From NCBI GenBank assembly GCA_020848995.1, contig JADLHA010000052.1, positions 1 through 64,000 on the forward strand: a stretch of 64,000 nucleotides of DNA, given 5' to 3'. Shown one piece after another: positions 31,837 to 42,500 of this stretch (its first letter is position 1; each line of letters begins with the position of its first letter). Made by a program: the position numbers and the translations under genes. The notes beneath the pieces were generated by a model. It was not told the origin of the DNA and did no database searches. It saw only the letters and a list, made by a program, of their open reading frames with translations. The stretch comes from Saprospiraceae bacterium (GTDB lineage Bacteria; Bacteroidota; Bacteroidia; Chitinophagales; Saprospiraceae).

Positions 31837-34653
31837 TCAGCGCGAAAGGTACATGTACCGCCGAGCGTCGATTTCCCGGAAATAGGGGTCGTGCAGGTCC
31901 CGGATAAAGTGAATGGCTTCCCCCGTGGATTTCATTTCGGGCCCCAGGCTGATGTCCACTCCCGGAAACTTGTTGAAACTGAAAACGGGAACCTTGATCG
32001 CATATCCGCTGAGTTGCTGCCCGATCGTAAAATCCTTCAGCTTATGGGTTCCCAGCATCACCTTGGTGGCCATGTTGAGGTAGGGAACCTGGTAGGCTTT
32101 TGCAATGAACGGCGTCGTCCTCGATGCCCGCGGATTGGCTTCGATGACGAACACCCGTTCGCCTTTGATCGCAAACTGGATGTTGATCAGTCCGCGGATG
32201 TTGAGCCGGAAGGCAATGGCCCGCGCGTATTCCACCATGGTCTGCACAGCCGACTCGCTCAGGCTATAGGTCGGCAATACGGCCGAACTGTCGCCTGAAT
32301 GAATTCCCGCAGGCTCAATGTGCTCCATGATGCCCATGATGTGCACGTCCTCCCCGTCGCAGATCGCGTCGATCTCGGCCTCCTTCGCACGCTCGAGAAA
32401 CTGGTCGATCAACACCTTGTTGTCGGGAAGGTGTTTGAAAATGGACAATACGTGCCGCTCGAGTTCTTCGTCGTTGATGACGATGCGCATGCGCTGCCCC
32501 CCCAGGACGTAGGAAGGCCGCACCAGTACCGGATAACCGATCCTGCGCGCGACTGCAAGGGCCTGGTCGGCATCCGTCGCCACACCATACTGGGGATATG
32601 GAATGCCCATTTCCTTAAGCAGGTCCGAAAACTGGCCACGGTCCTCAGCTACATCCATGTCCGGATAGGAGGTGCCAATGATGGGAATGCCCTTTTTATG
32701 GATATGTTCGGCGAGTTTGAGGGCCGTCTGGCCGCCCAGTTGGACGATGACGCCTTCCGGTTGCTCGTGGTCGATGATGTCTTCGATGTGCTCCCAATAG
32801 ATGGGCTCGAAGTAGAGTTTGTCGGCCATGTCGAAATCGGTCGAGACGGTTTCCGGGTTGCAATTGACCATGATGGCTTCCATTCCCTCTTCCCGGATGG
32901 CGAGCACGCCGTGTACGCAGCAGTAGTCAAATTCAATGCCCTGGCCGATGCGGTTTGGTCCGGATCCCATCACGAGGATTTTTTTCCGGGGTCCGGGGTG
33001 ACTTTCGTTTTCCTGGTCGTACGTCGAATAATAGTAGGGTGTACGGGCTTCGAACTCTGCGGCACAGGTGTCGACGAGTTTATACACCCTGCGCAGGCCC
33101 AGTGCCCGTCTCTGGCGCGTGACGTCGCGCTCTTCCACCCGCATCAGCCATGCGATCTGTGCATCGCTGTAGCCGTTGCACTTCAGTTCGCGAAACAGCT
33201 CTTCGGGAAGGTCTTCCGGAAGGTTGTATTTGTTCAACTGGTCTTCGAGCTGCACCAGCGAACGGATTTCTTTGATAAACCAGGGGTCGATGCCGGTGAG
33301 CTTGCAAATTGTCTTTTCGGGAACGCCCAGGCGCAAGGCGTCTTTAATCCTGAAAACGCGGTCGTCGCTGACGGCCTCCAGCCGGTTGAAGATGTCCTGC
33401 GTGTTGATCCACTCTTTCTTGTCCGCTCCCAGGCCGTGACGACCGTTTTCCAGCGACTGGCAGGCTTTCTGAAGCGCTTCGCAAAAACTGCGTCCGATGG
33501 CCATGACTTCGCCAACGGATTTCATCTGCAGGCCCAGCCTGCGGTCGGCGCCATGGAATTTCTCAAAATTCCAACGGGGCATTTTGACGATGACGTAGTC
33601 GAGGGAGGGTTCGAAATAAGCAGAAGTCGTGCCGGTGATCTGGTTCTTCAGCTCGTCGAGGCGATAGCCAATGGCGAGTTTGGCGGCGACTTTGGCAATG
33701 GGATAGCCCGTGGCTTTGCTGGCCAGTGCCGAAGAGCGCGATACCCGCGGGTTGATTTCCACGGCAATGATCTCCTCCGTTTCCGGATGCATCGCGAATT
33801 GCACGTTGCAGCCGCCGGAAAAGTTGCCGAGTGAGCGCATCATGCGGATGGCCGTATCCCGCATCCGCTGGAACCCGGTGTCCGACAGGGTCATGGCCGG
33901 GGCAACGGTAATGCTGTCGCCGGTGTGGATGCCCATGGGGTCCATATTCTCCACGGTACAGATGATGACAACGTTGTCGCTGGCATCCCGCAGCAACTCC
34001 AGCTCAAATTCCTTCCAGCCCAAAACGGCGCGCTCCACGAGCACTTCGTGGGTAGGGGATGCGTCGAGCCCGCGACGCAGGGATTCGTCAAAATCCGCAG
34101 CCTTGAGAACAAAGCTGCCACCGGTACCGCCAAGGGTAAAGGAAGGGCGGATCACCAAAGGGAATCCGATGTGCTGAGCTGCTTCTTTTCCTTCCAGAAA
34201 TGAATTGGCAATGCGCGATTCCGCAACGCCCACGCCAAGTTGGAGCATGTGTTGGCGAAAGAGCTCCCGGTTTTCCGTGAGCTCGATAGCGGCCGTATCC
34301 ACGCCGATCATCCGCACGCCGTAGCGCTCCCACACCTGCTGCTTTTCGGCTTCGATGGCCAGGTTGAGGGCAGTCTGCCCTCCCATGGTCGGAAGAACGG
34401 CGTCGATCCTGCGCTCTTCCAGAATGTGCACAATGCTCTCTATCGTCAACGGCAACAGGTAAATGTGGTCTGCCGTCACGGGATCGGTCATGATGGTCGC
34501 CGGGTTTGAGTTGATCAGGCTGACTTCGATGCCCTCTTCCCGGAGGGAGCGGGCCGCCTGGGTGCCCGAATAATCGAATTCACAGGCTTGTCCGATGATG
34601 ATGGGTCCGCTGCCAATGATCAAGACAGATTGTATGGAATTGTCTTTTGGCAT
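31837..34653 (-). CDS. carB: Carbamoyl-phosphate synthase large subunit
   Basis: 938 aa from the ATG giving MPKDNSIQSVLIIGSGPIII; a TTG seven codons upstream is rejected. Two tandem ATP-grasp synthetase halves are present (first about 1-400 with GQACEFDYSGTQAARSL; second about 550-930 with MGSGPNRIGQGIEFDYCCVH). The oligomerisation domain lies between. After LGPEMKSTGEAIHFIRDLHD the protein ends at YMYLSR, so the C-terminal MGS-like allosteric domain (about 130 residues in E. coli) is missing, as in other Bacteroidota. It makes carbamoyl phosphate for arginine and pyrimidines; carA is not in the window. Confidence 0.96.
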   Translation of the reverse strand: MPKDNSIQSVLIIGSGPIIIGQACEFDYSGTQAARSLREEGIEVSLINSNPATIMTDPVTADHIYLLPLTIESIVHILEERRIDAVLPTMGGQTALNLAIEAEKQQVWERYGVRMIGVDTAAIELTENRELFRQHMLQLGVGVAESRIANSFLEGKEAAQHIGFPLVIRPSFTLGGTGGSFVLKAADFDESLRRGLDASPTHEVLVERAVLGWKEFELELLRDASDNVVIICTVENMDPMGIHTGDSITVAPAMTLSDTGFQRMRDTAIRMMRSLGNFSGGCNVQFAMHPETEEIIAVEINPRVSRSSALASKATGYPIAKVAAKLAIGYRLDELKNQITGTTSAYFEPSLDYVIVKMPRWNFEKFHGADRRLGLQMKSVGEVMAIGRSFCEALQKACQSLENGRHGLGADKKEWINTQDIFNRLEAVSDDRVFRIKDALRLGVPEKTICKLTGIDPWFIKEIRSLVQLEDQLNKYNLPEDLPEELFRELKCNGYSDAQIAWLMRVEERDVTRQRRALGLRRVYKLVDTCAAEFEARTPYYYSTYDQENESHPGPRKKILVMGSGPNRIGQGIEFDYCCVHGVLAIREEGMEAIMVNCNPETVSTDFDMADKLYFEPIYWEHIEDIIDHEQPEGVIVQLGGQTALKLAEHIHKKGIPIIGTSYPDMDVAEDRGQFSDLLKEMGIPYPQYGVATDADQALAVARRIGYPVLVRPSYVLGGQRMRIVINDEELERHVLSIFKHLPDNKVLIDQFLERAKEAEIDAICDGEDVHIMGIMEHIEPAGIHSGDSSAVLPTYSLSESAVQTMVEYARAIAFRLNIRGLINIQFAIKGERVFVIEANPRASRTTPFIAKAYQVPYLNMATKVMLGTHKLKDFTIGQQLSGYAIKVPVFSFNKFPGVDISLGPEMKSTGEAIHFIRDLHDPYFREIDARRYMYLSR

Positions 34654-34671
34654 TGCATCGTAAATTTGGCG

Positions 34672-34679
34672 CAAAGATA
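34672..34679 (-). promoter_or_regulatory. -7 element of carB
   Basis: TATCTTTG on the minus strand is a perfect TAnnTTTG match, 18 bases before the chosen ATG. The -33 region has only TTCG rather than TTTG. It supports the start at 34653 rather than a more upstream codon. Confidence 0.5.
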
Positions 34680-34775
34680 ATCCATCCTATTCGAACGCCA
34701 TTGCGATTCTAAAAGCTTGAAAAACAGGTACTTTTATATTCTAAAGCGCTCGCATCCGGACCAAACCGCCGACCC

Positions 34776-35732
34776 ATGAGCACATACAGGGTTCTCGTCA
34801 CCGACCGGGTTCACCCCTTGCTGCTCAGCGGCCTTGGGTCGAGGGGTTTTGCAGTGGACTACCAGCCGGACATCCGCTTGGAGGAGGTGATTGACCAGGT
34901 CCCGGACTATTCCGGGCTGGTCATCAACACCAAGGTAAAGGCCTACACTCCCCTGCTGGACCGGGCAAAAAATCTGCGATGGATTGCCCGCCTCGGGTCG
35001 GGCATGGAAATCGTCGACATACCGGCTGCGGAGGCGCGCGGCATTCGCCTGATCAGCACTCCTGAGGCCAACTGCCAGGCCGTAGCGGAGCATGCGCTGG
35101 GAATGCTGCTCTGCCTCTTTCGCAACCTGTGTCGCGCCGACCGGCAGGTGCGAACGCAACAATGGCAGCGCGAAGCCAACCGGGGCATCGAACTGGGCGG
35201 GATGACCGTGGGCATCATCGGATACGGGCACACCGGGCCGGCATTCGGTCGGCTCCTGGAGGGGGCAAATGTTAAAGTCCTCGTCTTTGATAAATACAAG
35301 CAGCATTTAAAACTGCCGTCCCGTTATTTGCAGGTGCCGGACCTTGAGTCCATCCAGCGGGAGGCTGGGATCATCAGTCTTCACCTCCCCCTGAATCCCG
35401 AAACGAAGTACCTGATCAACGCAGATTTCATCCAAGCCTGCAGGAACCCCTTTTTCCTGATCAATACTTCCCGGGGCACCATGGTCAACACCCGCGACCT
35501 CATCGACGGACTGAGGTCGGGGAAAGTTCGCGGAGCCTGCCTGGACGTTTTTGAAAACGAACATCCCGAGCGCTTCACCGCGGAGGAGGCAAGGTGTTAC
35601 GATGCCCTGTACCGTTTTGAACAGGTCGTCGTCAGCCCGCACATTGCCGGATGGACCCATGAATCTCTTCAGCGCATTGCCGAAGTCCTGCTCGAGAAGC
35701 TCGACCGTATGGCTGGAGAACTAAAGTATTAA
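34776..35732 (+). CDS. D-isomer-specific 2-hydroxyacid dehydrogenase
   Basis: 318 aa. The NAD-binding Rossmann core has GMTVGIIGYGHTGPAFGRLL (about residues 141-160). The catalytic Arg is in NTSRGTMVNTRDLIDGLRSG, Glu in CLDVFENEHPERF and His in SPHIAGWTHESLQRIAE. The substrate domain starts YRVLVTDRVHPLLLSGL. It resembles phosphoglycerate dehydrogenase but lacks the ACT domain, so serine synthesis is possible but not certain. Divergent from carB. Confidence 0.87.
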   Translation: MSTYRVLVTDRVHPLLLSGLGSRGFAVDYQPDIRLEEVIDQVPDYSGLVINTKVKAYTPLLDRAKNLRWIARLGSGMEIVDIPAAEARGIRLISTPEANCQAVAEHALGMLLCLFRNLCRADRQVRTQQWQREANRGIELGGMTVGIIGYGHTGPAFGRLLEGANVKVLVFDKYKQHLKLPSRYLQVPDLESIQREAGIISLHLPLNPETKYLINADFIQACRNPFFLINTSRGTMVNTRDLIDGLRSGKVRGACLDVFENEHPERFTAEEARCYDALYRFEQVVVSPHIAGWTHESLQRIAEVLLEKLDRMAGELKY

Positions 35733-35875
35733 ATAGTTGATTGTCAATGTTTTAATAAAATTGAAGATCCATTGAAAAAAAATTGCCGGCGCCTCGCCGC
35801 AGGCGGGTACTGCGAAATCCTTTAGGAAATCCTTAACATTGCGAAAATTTTAAACGAAGCCTTCAATTTCACACC

Positions 35876-38800
35876 ATGGTAAAGAAGATACTTGGCTTAA
35901 TGTTGTTTGTGGTTTTGTTCAGCTCAGTTGCTTCTGCACAAACAGCACTGGCGGGAAAAGTGACCGACCGGGACAATGGCGAGCCCATCATCCAATGCGC
36001 GATTCTGATCTTTAAGAACGGCATACAGGTTACTACGGTTGTCACCGATTTCGACGGAAACTACAGCGTTCAGCTCGACCCCGGTAAATACGACATCGAG
36101 GCGCGATACGTCGGTTATAACCCGCAAAAGGTCACCGGCATCAACGTTTTGGGGGGAAAGGTCAATTCGCTCAACGTCAAGATGACCTACGGGCTTGAAC
36201 TCGGTGTGGTCGATGTGGTAGAATACAAGGCGCCCCTGATTGAAAAGGACAATACCACCCAGGGTGCGGTGTTGACGGCTGAAAAAATCAAAAACATGCC
36301 CGTCAAGAACATCACCGCCGTAGCGGCGACGTCTGCGGGACTTTCCAGTGTGGATGGAGGGTCCGCTTACATCCGTGGCGGCCGGTCGGATGCCACCGTC
36401 TACTACCTCGACGATTTGCGGATTACGGGGCGTCTCATCCCCGTATCGGAGCTCGAGCAATTGCAGGTGGTCACGGGAGGTATTGAAGCCCAATATGGCG
36501 ACGTTACGGGTGGCATCATCGGGCTGACCAGTAAGGGACCGTCTTCAAAATTTTCTGGAGGAGCCGAATTCGAAACTTCGGAATTGCTGGATCCCTATGG
36601 CTACACCCTGGTCAACGCCAATTTCAGCGGCCCCATCCTCAAAAAGCGGCTCACCGATTCGACCTTTGGCAGGACCATCATCGGATACCGCATTGCCGGT
36701 CAGTATACCTATCAAAAGGACGACGATCCTCCGGCATACCCCATTTACCGTGCCTCGGAGAGCGCCATTGACCGATTGACCAAAGATCCTCTCGTAAGAT
36801 TTGGGGAAACGCCGACCGTGGCCGGCCAGTTTCTCGAAGACGGCGACGTGGAGCGCCTTGATTACAACCCCAACGAACAGAATGCGGCCTTGGACCTCAC
36901 GGGAAAAATTGATATACGGCCCATCGAGAACGTCGACATTTCTCTTTCCGGAAACTATTCCACGGTAAATAACCGCTTCAACCCAGGGGATGACAACACG
37001 GTTGGACAGGGGGCCTGGACTTTGTTGAACTGGATCAACAACCCCGTCTCCGACACCAGGGTCCTCCGCCTCAATTTGCGCATGCGACACCGCCTCGGCC
37101 GCTTAGTCGACCTGGGTGCCGATGCCGGTGGGGAAGCTGCAGCGTCTAACATCCAGAACGCCTTTTACACCCTGCAGGGAGGAATCCAAAACTCCAAGAG
37201 CGAAACGCAGGACTGGAGGCATAAGGACCGCTATTTCGACTACGGCTACATAGGCCGGTTCCCCGGAGAGTACCTTTGCACCACCCGCGATGGCGTGCAC
37301 TCCGGATACGCATTGCTCATTACCGGATTCGAAGGAGAAAACAGCCCGAACCCCGCCTACGCTGCGCTGAACAACATTCCCGTAAGCGACCCGCAGATCC
37401 TCGACGGCTATCGCGCTTTCAACGGACTGGTCAGCTCATCGTATGACAACCTCTGGTCGAATCTGCACAACAACGTCGGTGGAATTTACAACCGCTACAA
37501 CAAAACGGACAACGACCTGATCACACTGCAGGTGACGAGCGGATTTGATTTCCTCCCCGGTGGTTCCAAAAGCGGACGCCACAACATCCAGTTGGGCTTC
37601 GTGTACGAACAGCGCGTGAACCGCTCCTGGACGCTGGCACCTTTCTCTTTGTGGAATCTCGCACGATTATACACCAACAGGCACATCAGCGGTGTTGACA
37701 CCAACATCGTGGTCGGCTTCGACGAGAACTGCGGAGACCTGTACCAGAACATCATTACGCCCGGAACCGAATCCAAATTCTACCGCGAGGTGCGCAGAAA
37801 ACTGATGCCCAATATCCCGATCGATTCGGCAATTTATCTGTTTGCCAACGTCAACGAACTGACGAACAACGATCTGAGCCTGGATATGTTCTCTTCCCAG
37901 GAACTCACCGACGAACGGGTGTTAGGATACTCCGGATTTGATTATCTGGGAAATAAGCTGACCGGCAACGTAAACTTCGAAGATTTCTACAAGGTTGATG
38001 CACAAGGAAACAAAGCCTTCACGGTGGCGCCGTTTTCGCCAATCTATGCCGGAGGCTACCTGCAGGACAAGTTTACCTTTAAGGACATCATATTCCGACT
38101 TGGATTCCGGGTCGACTACTACGATGCCAACACCAAAGTGTTGAAGGACCCTTATTCGCTGTACGGCATTATGAATGCTTCGACTTTTCACGAGATCACG
38201 GGAACAACCAAACCCGGCGCCGTCGGCGACGACTACAAAGTGTATGTAGCGGGAGAGCGATCCACGTCGGTTAAGGCTTATCGCAACGGAGATGTTTGGT
38301 ACAATTCCGCCGGTGTGCAGGTGAATTCTTCCGACCAGATCTTTACGAGCAACCTCGTTTTTCCGGCCTACATCGAACCGGAAGATACCATCCGCTCGAT
38401 CAAGCGGTCAACCTTCAAGATCGACGACTCTTTTGAAGATTACAAGCCCCAGTACAATTTCATGCCCAGGCTGGCTTTTTCTTTCCCCATTTCTGACAAC
38501 TCCAACTTCTTTGCGCATTACGACATCCTCGTACAGCGGCCCACGTCGAATTCATATGTTTCGCCGCTGGAGTATTTTTATTTCAACGATCAGGGGCGCA
38601 CACCCGCAAACAACCCCAACTTGAAGCCAAGCAAAACCATCGACTACGAAGTGGGCTTTCAGCAGAAAATCTCCAATTCGTCTGCGATCAAGTTGTCGGC
38701 TTATTACAAGGAACTTCGCAACATGATCAACAGGATCACCTACAGCAGGGTGGCGACCATTGGTACATACAACAGTTACGGAAACATCGATTTCGGCACG

Positions 38801-39505
38801 GTGAAGGGATTTAACTTTACCTATGACCTCCGGCGCACGGGCAATCTGGAATTCACTGCGGCCTATACCCTGCAGTTTGCCGATGGAACGGGTTCTGACC
38901 CGGAATCCCAGGCCGGTCTCACCGAAAAGGGCATCAACATCCGCAACATCTTCCCCTTCAATTACGACGAGCGCCACCGGTTTGCATTTACGGTCGATTA
39001 CCGCTATGGTTCAGGAAAGGCTTACAATGGCCCCAGGATTGGCGGTTTGGATCTTCTGGCCAACGCAGGTGCCAACCTCCAGATCATCACCGCTTCCGGA
39101 AGACCTTATTCTCCCGGCACACAGATCGTGCGTTTTGACGGATCGGGTTTCCGCGGTGACATCAACGGGGCAAGGCTGCCATGGAATTTTGGGGTTGACC
39201 TGCGAATCGACAAAAACTTCTCCCTGGTCAAAGGGCGCAATCCGGTTGACCTGAACGTTTACCTGAGGGTGCAAAACGTATTTGACACGAAAAATGTAAT
39301 CGCCGTTTACCGCGGGTCGGGAGATGCTAAAGACGACGGGTACCTGAATTCTGACCGGGGCGCAGCTGAAATCAACAACGTCTCTTCGACATACGGTGAA
39401 GATTACATCGATTACTTCGTCGACCAGTACAATTATCGGGTTTTGAATCCCGATCATTTTACCCTGCCCCGGCGGATCTTCATTGGTGCCATCGTGGGCT
39501 TCTAA
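35876..39505 (+). CDS. TonB-dependent receptor with carboxypeptidase-like regulatory domain
   Basis: 1209 aa. Signal peptide to about residue 21 (SSVASAQ). CarboxypepD_reg-like domain at about 24-105 (LAGKVTDRDNGEPI, then TDFDGNYSVQLDPGKYDIEA). Plug at about 125-225 (IKNMPVKNITAVAATSAGLS, YIRGGRSDATVYYLDDLRIT, VVTGGIEAQYGDVTGGI). The rest is the 22-strand barrel ending in RRIFIGAIVGF. No SusD-like partner follows. Instead the next genes are a T9SS cargo protein and a PorV/PorQ-like protein, and the same trio occurs elsewhere in the phylum. The ligand is unknown. Confidence 0.92.
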   Translation: MVKKILGLMLFVVLFSSVASAQTALAGKVTDRDNGEPIIQCAILIFKNGIQVTTVVTDFDGNYSVQLDPGKYDIEARYVGYNPQKVTGINVLGGKVNSLNVKMTYGLELGVVDVVEYKAPLIEKDNTTQGAVLTAEKIKNMPVKNITAVAATSAGLSSVDGGSAYIRGGRSDATVYYLDDLRITGRLIPVSELEQLQVVTGGIEAQYGDVTGGIIGLTSKGPSSKFSGGAEFETSELLDPYGYTLVNANFSGPILKKRLTDSTFGRTIIGYRIAGQYTYQKDDDPPAYPIYRASESAIDRLTKDPLVRFGETPTVAGQFLEDGDVERLDYNPNEQNAALDLTGKIDIRPIENVDISLSGNYSTVNNRFNPGDDNTVGQGAWTLLNWINNPVSDTRVLRLNLRMRHRLGRLVDLGADAGGEAAASNIQNAFYTLQGGIQNSKSETQDWRHKDRYFDYGYIGRFPGEYLCTTRDGVHSGYALLITGFEGENSPNPAYAALNNIPVSDPQILDGYRAFNGLVSSSYDNLWSNLHNNVGGIYNRYNKTDNDLITLQVTSGFDFLPGGSKSGRHNIQLGFVYEQRVNRSWTLAPFSLWNLARLYTNRHISGVDTNIVVGFDENCGDLYQNIITPGTESKFYREVRRKLMPNIPIDSAIYLFANVNELTNNDLSLDMFSSQELTDERVLGYSGFDYLGNKLTGNVNFEDFYKVDAQGNKAFTVAPFSPIYAGGYLQDKFTFKDIIFRLGFRVDYYDANTKVLKDPYSLYGIMNASTFHEITGTTKPGAVGDDYKVYVAGERSTSVKAYRNGDVWYNSAGVQVNSSDQIFTSNLVFPAYIEPEDTIRSIKRSTFKIDDSFEDYKPQYNFMPRLAFSFPISDNSNFFAHYDILVQRPTSNSYVSPLEYFYFNDQGRTPANNPNLKPSKTIDYEVGFQQKISNSSAIKLSAYYKELRNMINRITYSRVATIGTYNSYGNIDFGTVKGFNFTYDLRRTGNLEFTAAYTLQFADGTGSDPESQAGLTEKGINIRNIFPFNYDERHRFAFTVDYRYGSGKAYNGPRIGGLDLLANAGANLQIITASGRPYSPGTQIVRFDGSGFRGDINGARLPWNFGVDLRIDKNFSLVKGRNPVDLNVYLRVQNVFDTKNVIAVYRGSGDAKDDGYLNSDRGAAEINNVSSTYGEDYIDYFVDQYNYRVLNPDHFTLPRRIFIGAIVGF

Positions 39506-39532
39506 TCACATTCACGGAATTAAATGCTTGAC

Positions 39533-42500
39533 ATGAGATATTTACTTTTCATTGCAATCTGCCTGACCGGCCTGTCCACTCAAGTGTGGGCACACAAACC
39601 TTCAGAACAGAACCTGAGAAAAGACCAACAGGAAAAGAAGTTGCAAACGCGTGGCGGCGCCTGCGCTCCCGCAACCAAGCAAATAGACCTCGACATCAAC
39701 AATGTGCGCGCGCGATTGCTCAACGGCGGCGACTGCTGGTGGGATTTGAACCGGGGGAGCTATATAGTCCCCAAAGTCGTGCCAGGATCCAACCGCAAGG
39801 AAGTTTCCGCCATATTTGCCGGCGCAGTCTGGGTTGGCGGTTACGATCCCGCACGCAACCTGCACATGATGGGCCAAACCTTCCGCAGCTCCAGTTCAAA
39901 TGACTGCTGGCCTGGTCCCTTGACCAACCTGGGTGAAACGGATATGGACATTTGCCTTAAATGGGACCAGTTCTTCGTTGTCAACGGGAGCAGCATCCGC
40001 GAACAGCAAAAGAACTTCCGCGCAGTCAGGGGAATACGCGATCTGACTCTCGACGAAATACCGGAAGACGTGTTGTACTATCCTGCACGAGGCAATAAAT
40101 TCTTTTCTCAGAAATACAATTTCGAGTTGCCCGATCCGGTGCTCTATCCCCAGGGTCTGGGGTTGTTTTACGAATATCCCGAATCGGAAGACGGCATTTA
40201 CCAGCCTGAAAAGGGCGAATTTCCGATCATCGACATTCGCGGTTGTCCTCAGCCGGTTTTTCCGGACCAGATGATATTTTGGATCTACAACGACAACGGC
40301 GGGATCCACACCAATTCCAACGGCGAACCCATCCGGATGGAGGTACAGGTTCAGGCCTTTGCCTTTACGACGAGCGACGAGATCAACGACATGACGTTCC
40401 AGCGCTACAAACTGATCAACCGTGCCCCACAGGACTTGGTTGACTGTTATTTTGCCATGTGGGTGGACCCCGACCTCGGTTGTTATTCCGATGACTACAT
40501 CGGCTGCAACATCGACCGGAGTCTGATGTACATCTACAACATCGATGCAACCGACGGCAACAATGGGTGCAACTGCGACCGCGGGGTGAATACCTACTGC
40601 ACTGAGATTCCCGTGCTGGGCGTGGACTATTTCCGAGGACCGCTCGATACCGCAGGACGCGAGATCGGAATGTCTTCGTTTATGTACTACAACAATCCCA
40701 GTGGTGGTGGCAACCACCCGGCTGCGACTACCGACCCCGGAACGGCCATTGAATATTACCGCTACCTGACCGGTCGCTGGCGCGACGGAACCCCACTCAC
40801 AAACGGCGGAACGGGTTACAACCCAGGTTCTGCCGATTCAACGAGGTATGCCTTCTCGGGAGAGCCCGACGATCCTTCTTCCTGGAGCATGTGCTCCGTT
40901 CAGGCTCCGGAAGGCGACCGCCGGACGATGCAGGCTACGGGCCCCATGCTGCTGAAACCGGGAGCCATCAACGAGCTGATCATCGGAGCCGTATTTGTAC
41001 CCGACCAGAATTATCCATGCCCCAACCTCGACGAACTTTATGCTGCGGACAATCTCGCACAGGATTTGTTTGACCAGTGTTTTGAGCTAAAAGATGGACC
41101 GAGTGCTCCCGACGTCGATTTCGTAGAACTCGACCAGGAACTCGTGATGGTGCTGACCAACGACATCGGATCGAACAACTACCAAGAGTCTTATGCCGGA
41201 AAGGGGATTGGCTTGCCTCCTGGAGTGGACAGTCTTTATCGTTTTGAGGGTTACAGAATTTTTCAGGTTGCAGATGCCTCCATCACGCTGTCGGAGGCCA
41301 TCATCAACGACCCCACCAAAGTGCGCGAGATCTTCACGGTCGACCTGAAGAATAAGATATCCAGAGTGTACAACTGGGTGGGCATTAAAAATCCCAACCC
41401 GAACCAGACAACCCATCCCATCGTTTATACCCCGGTGGAGAAGGTAGCGGGACCCAATCTCGGCATCCGGCACACCTTCAGCATTACCGAAGACCAGTTT
41501 GCCAAAGGCGACCGCCGGTTGATCAACCACAAGAAGTACTACTTTGTCGTACTCGCCTATGGCTACAACAATTTCCAGGATTACGACCTGGTCGATAATG
41601 TAGGCCAACGGACGCAATATTGTCCGGGACGATTGAACATCGGTCCAAACGGAGACGGAAAACCCTACACCGCCATTCCACGTCCCGCCGTGTATGAGCA
41701 CCTGAATTCAGGTTACGGAGCGGGCGTAGAGATTACGCGGCACGACGGCGTCGGGGCAGGCAACACAGACTTGCTGGTTCGTCCGGATATGTACGAAAAG
41801 ATGCTCAACCCAGGTTTTGATGGCAAGGTGACCTATGTTTCTGGCAGAGGTCCGGTAGAAATCAAAGTGTACGACCCCCTGCGCGTAAAAGACGGAAACT
41901 ACGAATTGCTGTTTACGGATGCCAACATCAACAACACCAAGCTGGACGACCCGGTCAACTGGTTGCTCATCCGCAAAAATTCGAACGACACCGTCAGGTC
42001 CGAAAATGATCTGAGTAAGTTTACCGAGCAGGTCATGAATAAATTTGGACTGTCCATTGCCATTGGCCAGACCATTGAAGCCGGGAGCGATTCGCTCAAT
42101 ACCTGTGGCGTTATCGGGGAAGGTCTGTATTACGACTATAAAGATCCGGGCGGAGAGAAATGGCTGATCGGACAGCCCGACAACAACGCTGGTCAGTCGG
42201 ATTTCATCCTCACCAGTCTTGGCCAGTCCCGGTATTCGCTGGACCCCAAAGAGTGTTTTTCAAAACTTGGGGATGGCGAAATAGAAGGAACCTGGTACCC
42301 TTACAAATTGCCTTCAGATACCAATTTCCTGACCCCTGTATGGATAGATCCCCTATCGAAAGTCACGCAGGGCACGATGAAAATGTCGGATCTCAACAAT
42401 GTAGACATCGTTTTCACATCGGATAAGAGCAAGTGGAGCCGCTGTCTGGTCGTGGAGACGTGGAATTCCAACGCCGGCATTGAGTTGGCTTCACCAGTGA

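Noticed and set aside
32299..33834. 511-codon open frame on the plus strand opposite carB
   Set aside because: It is antisense to the highly conserved carB and has no domain character. Long shadows are expected in GC-rich coding DNA.
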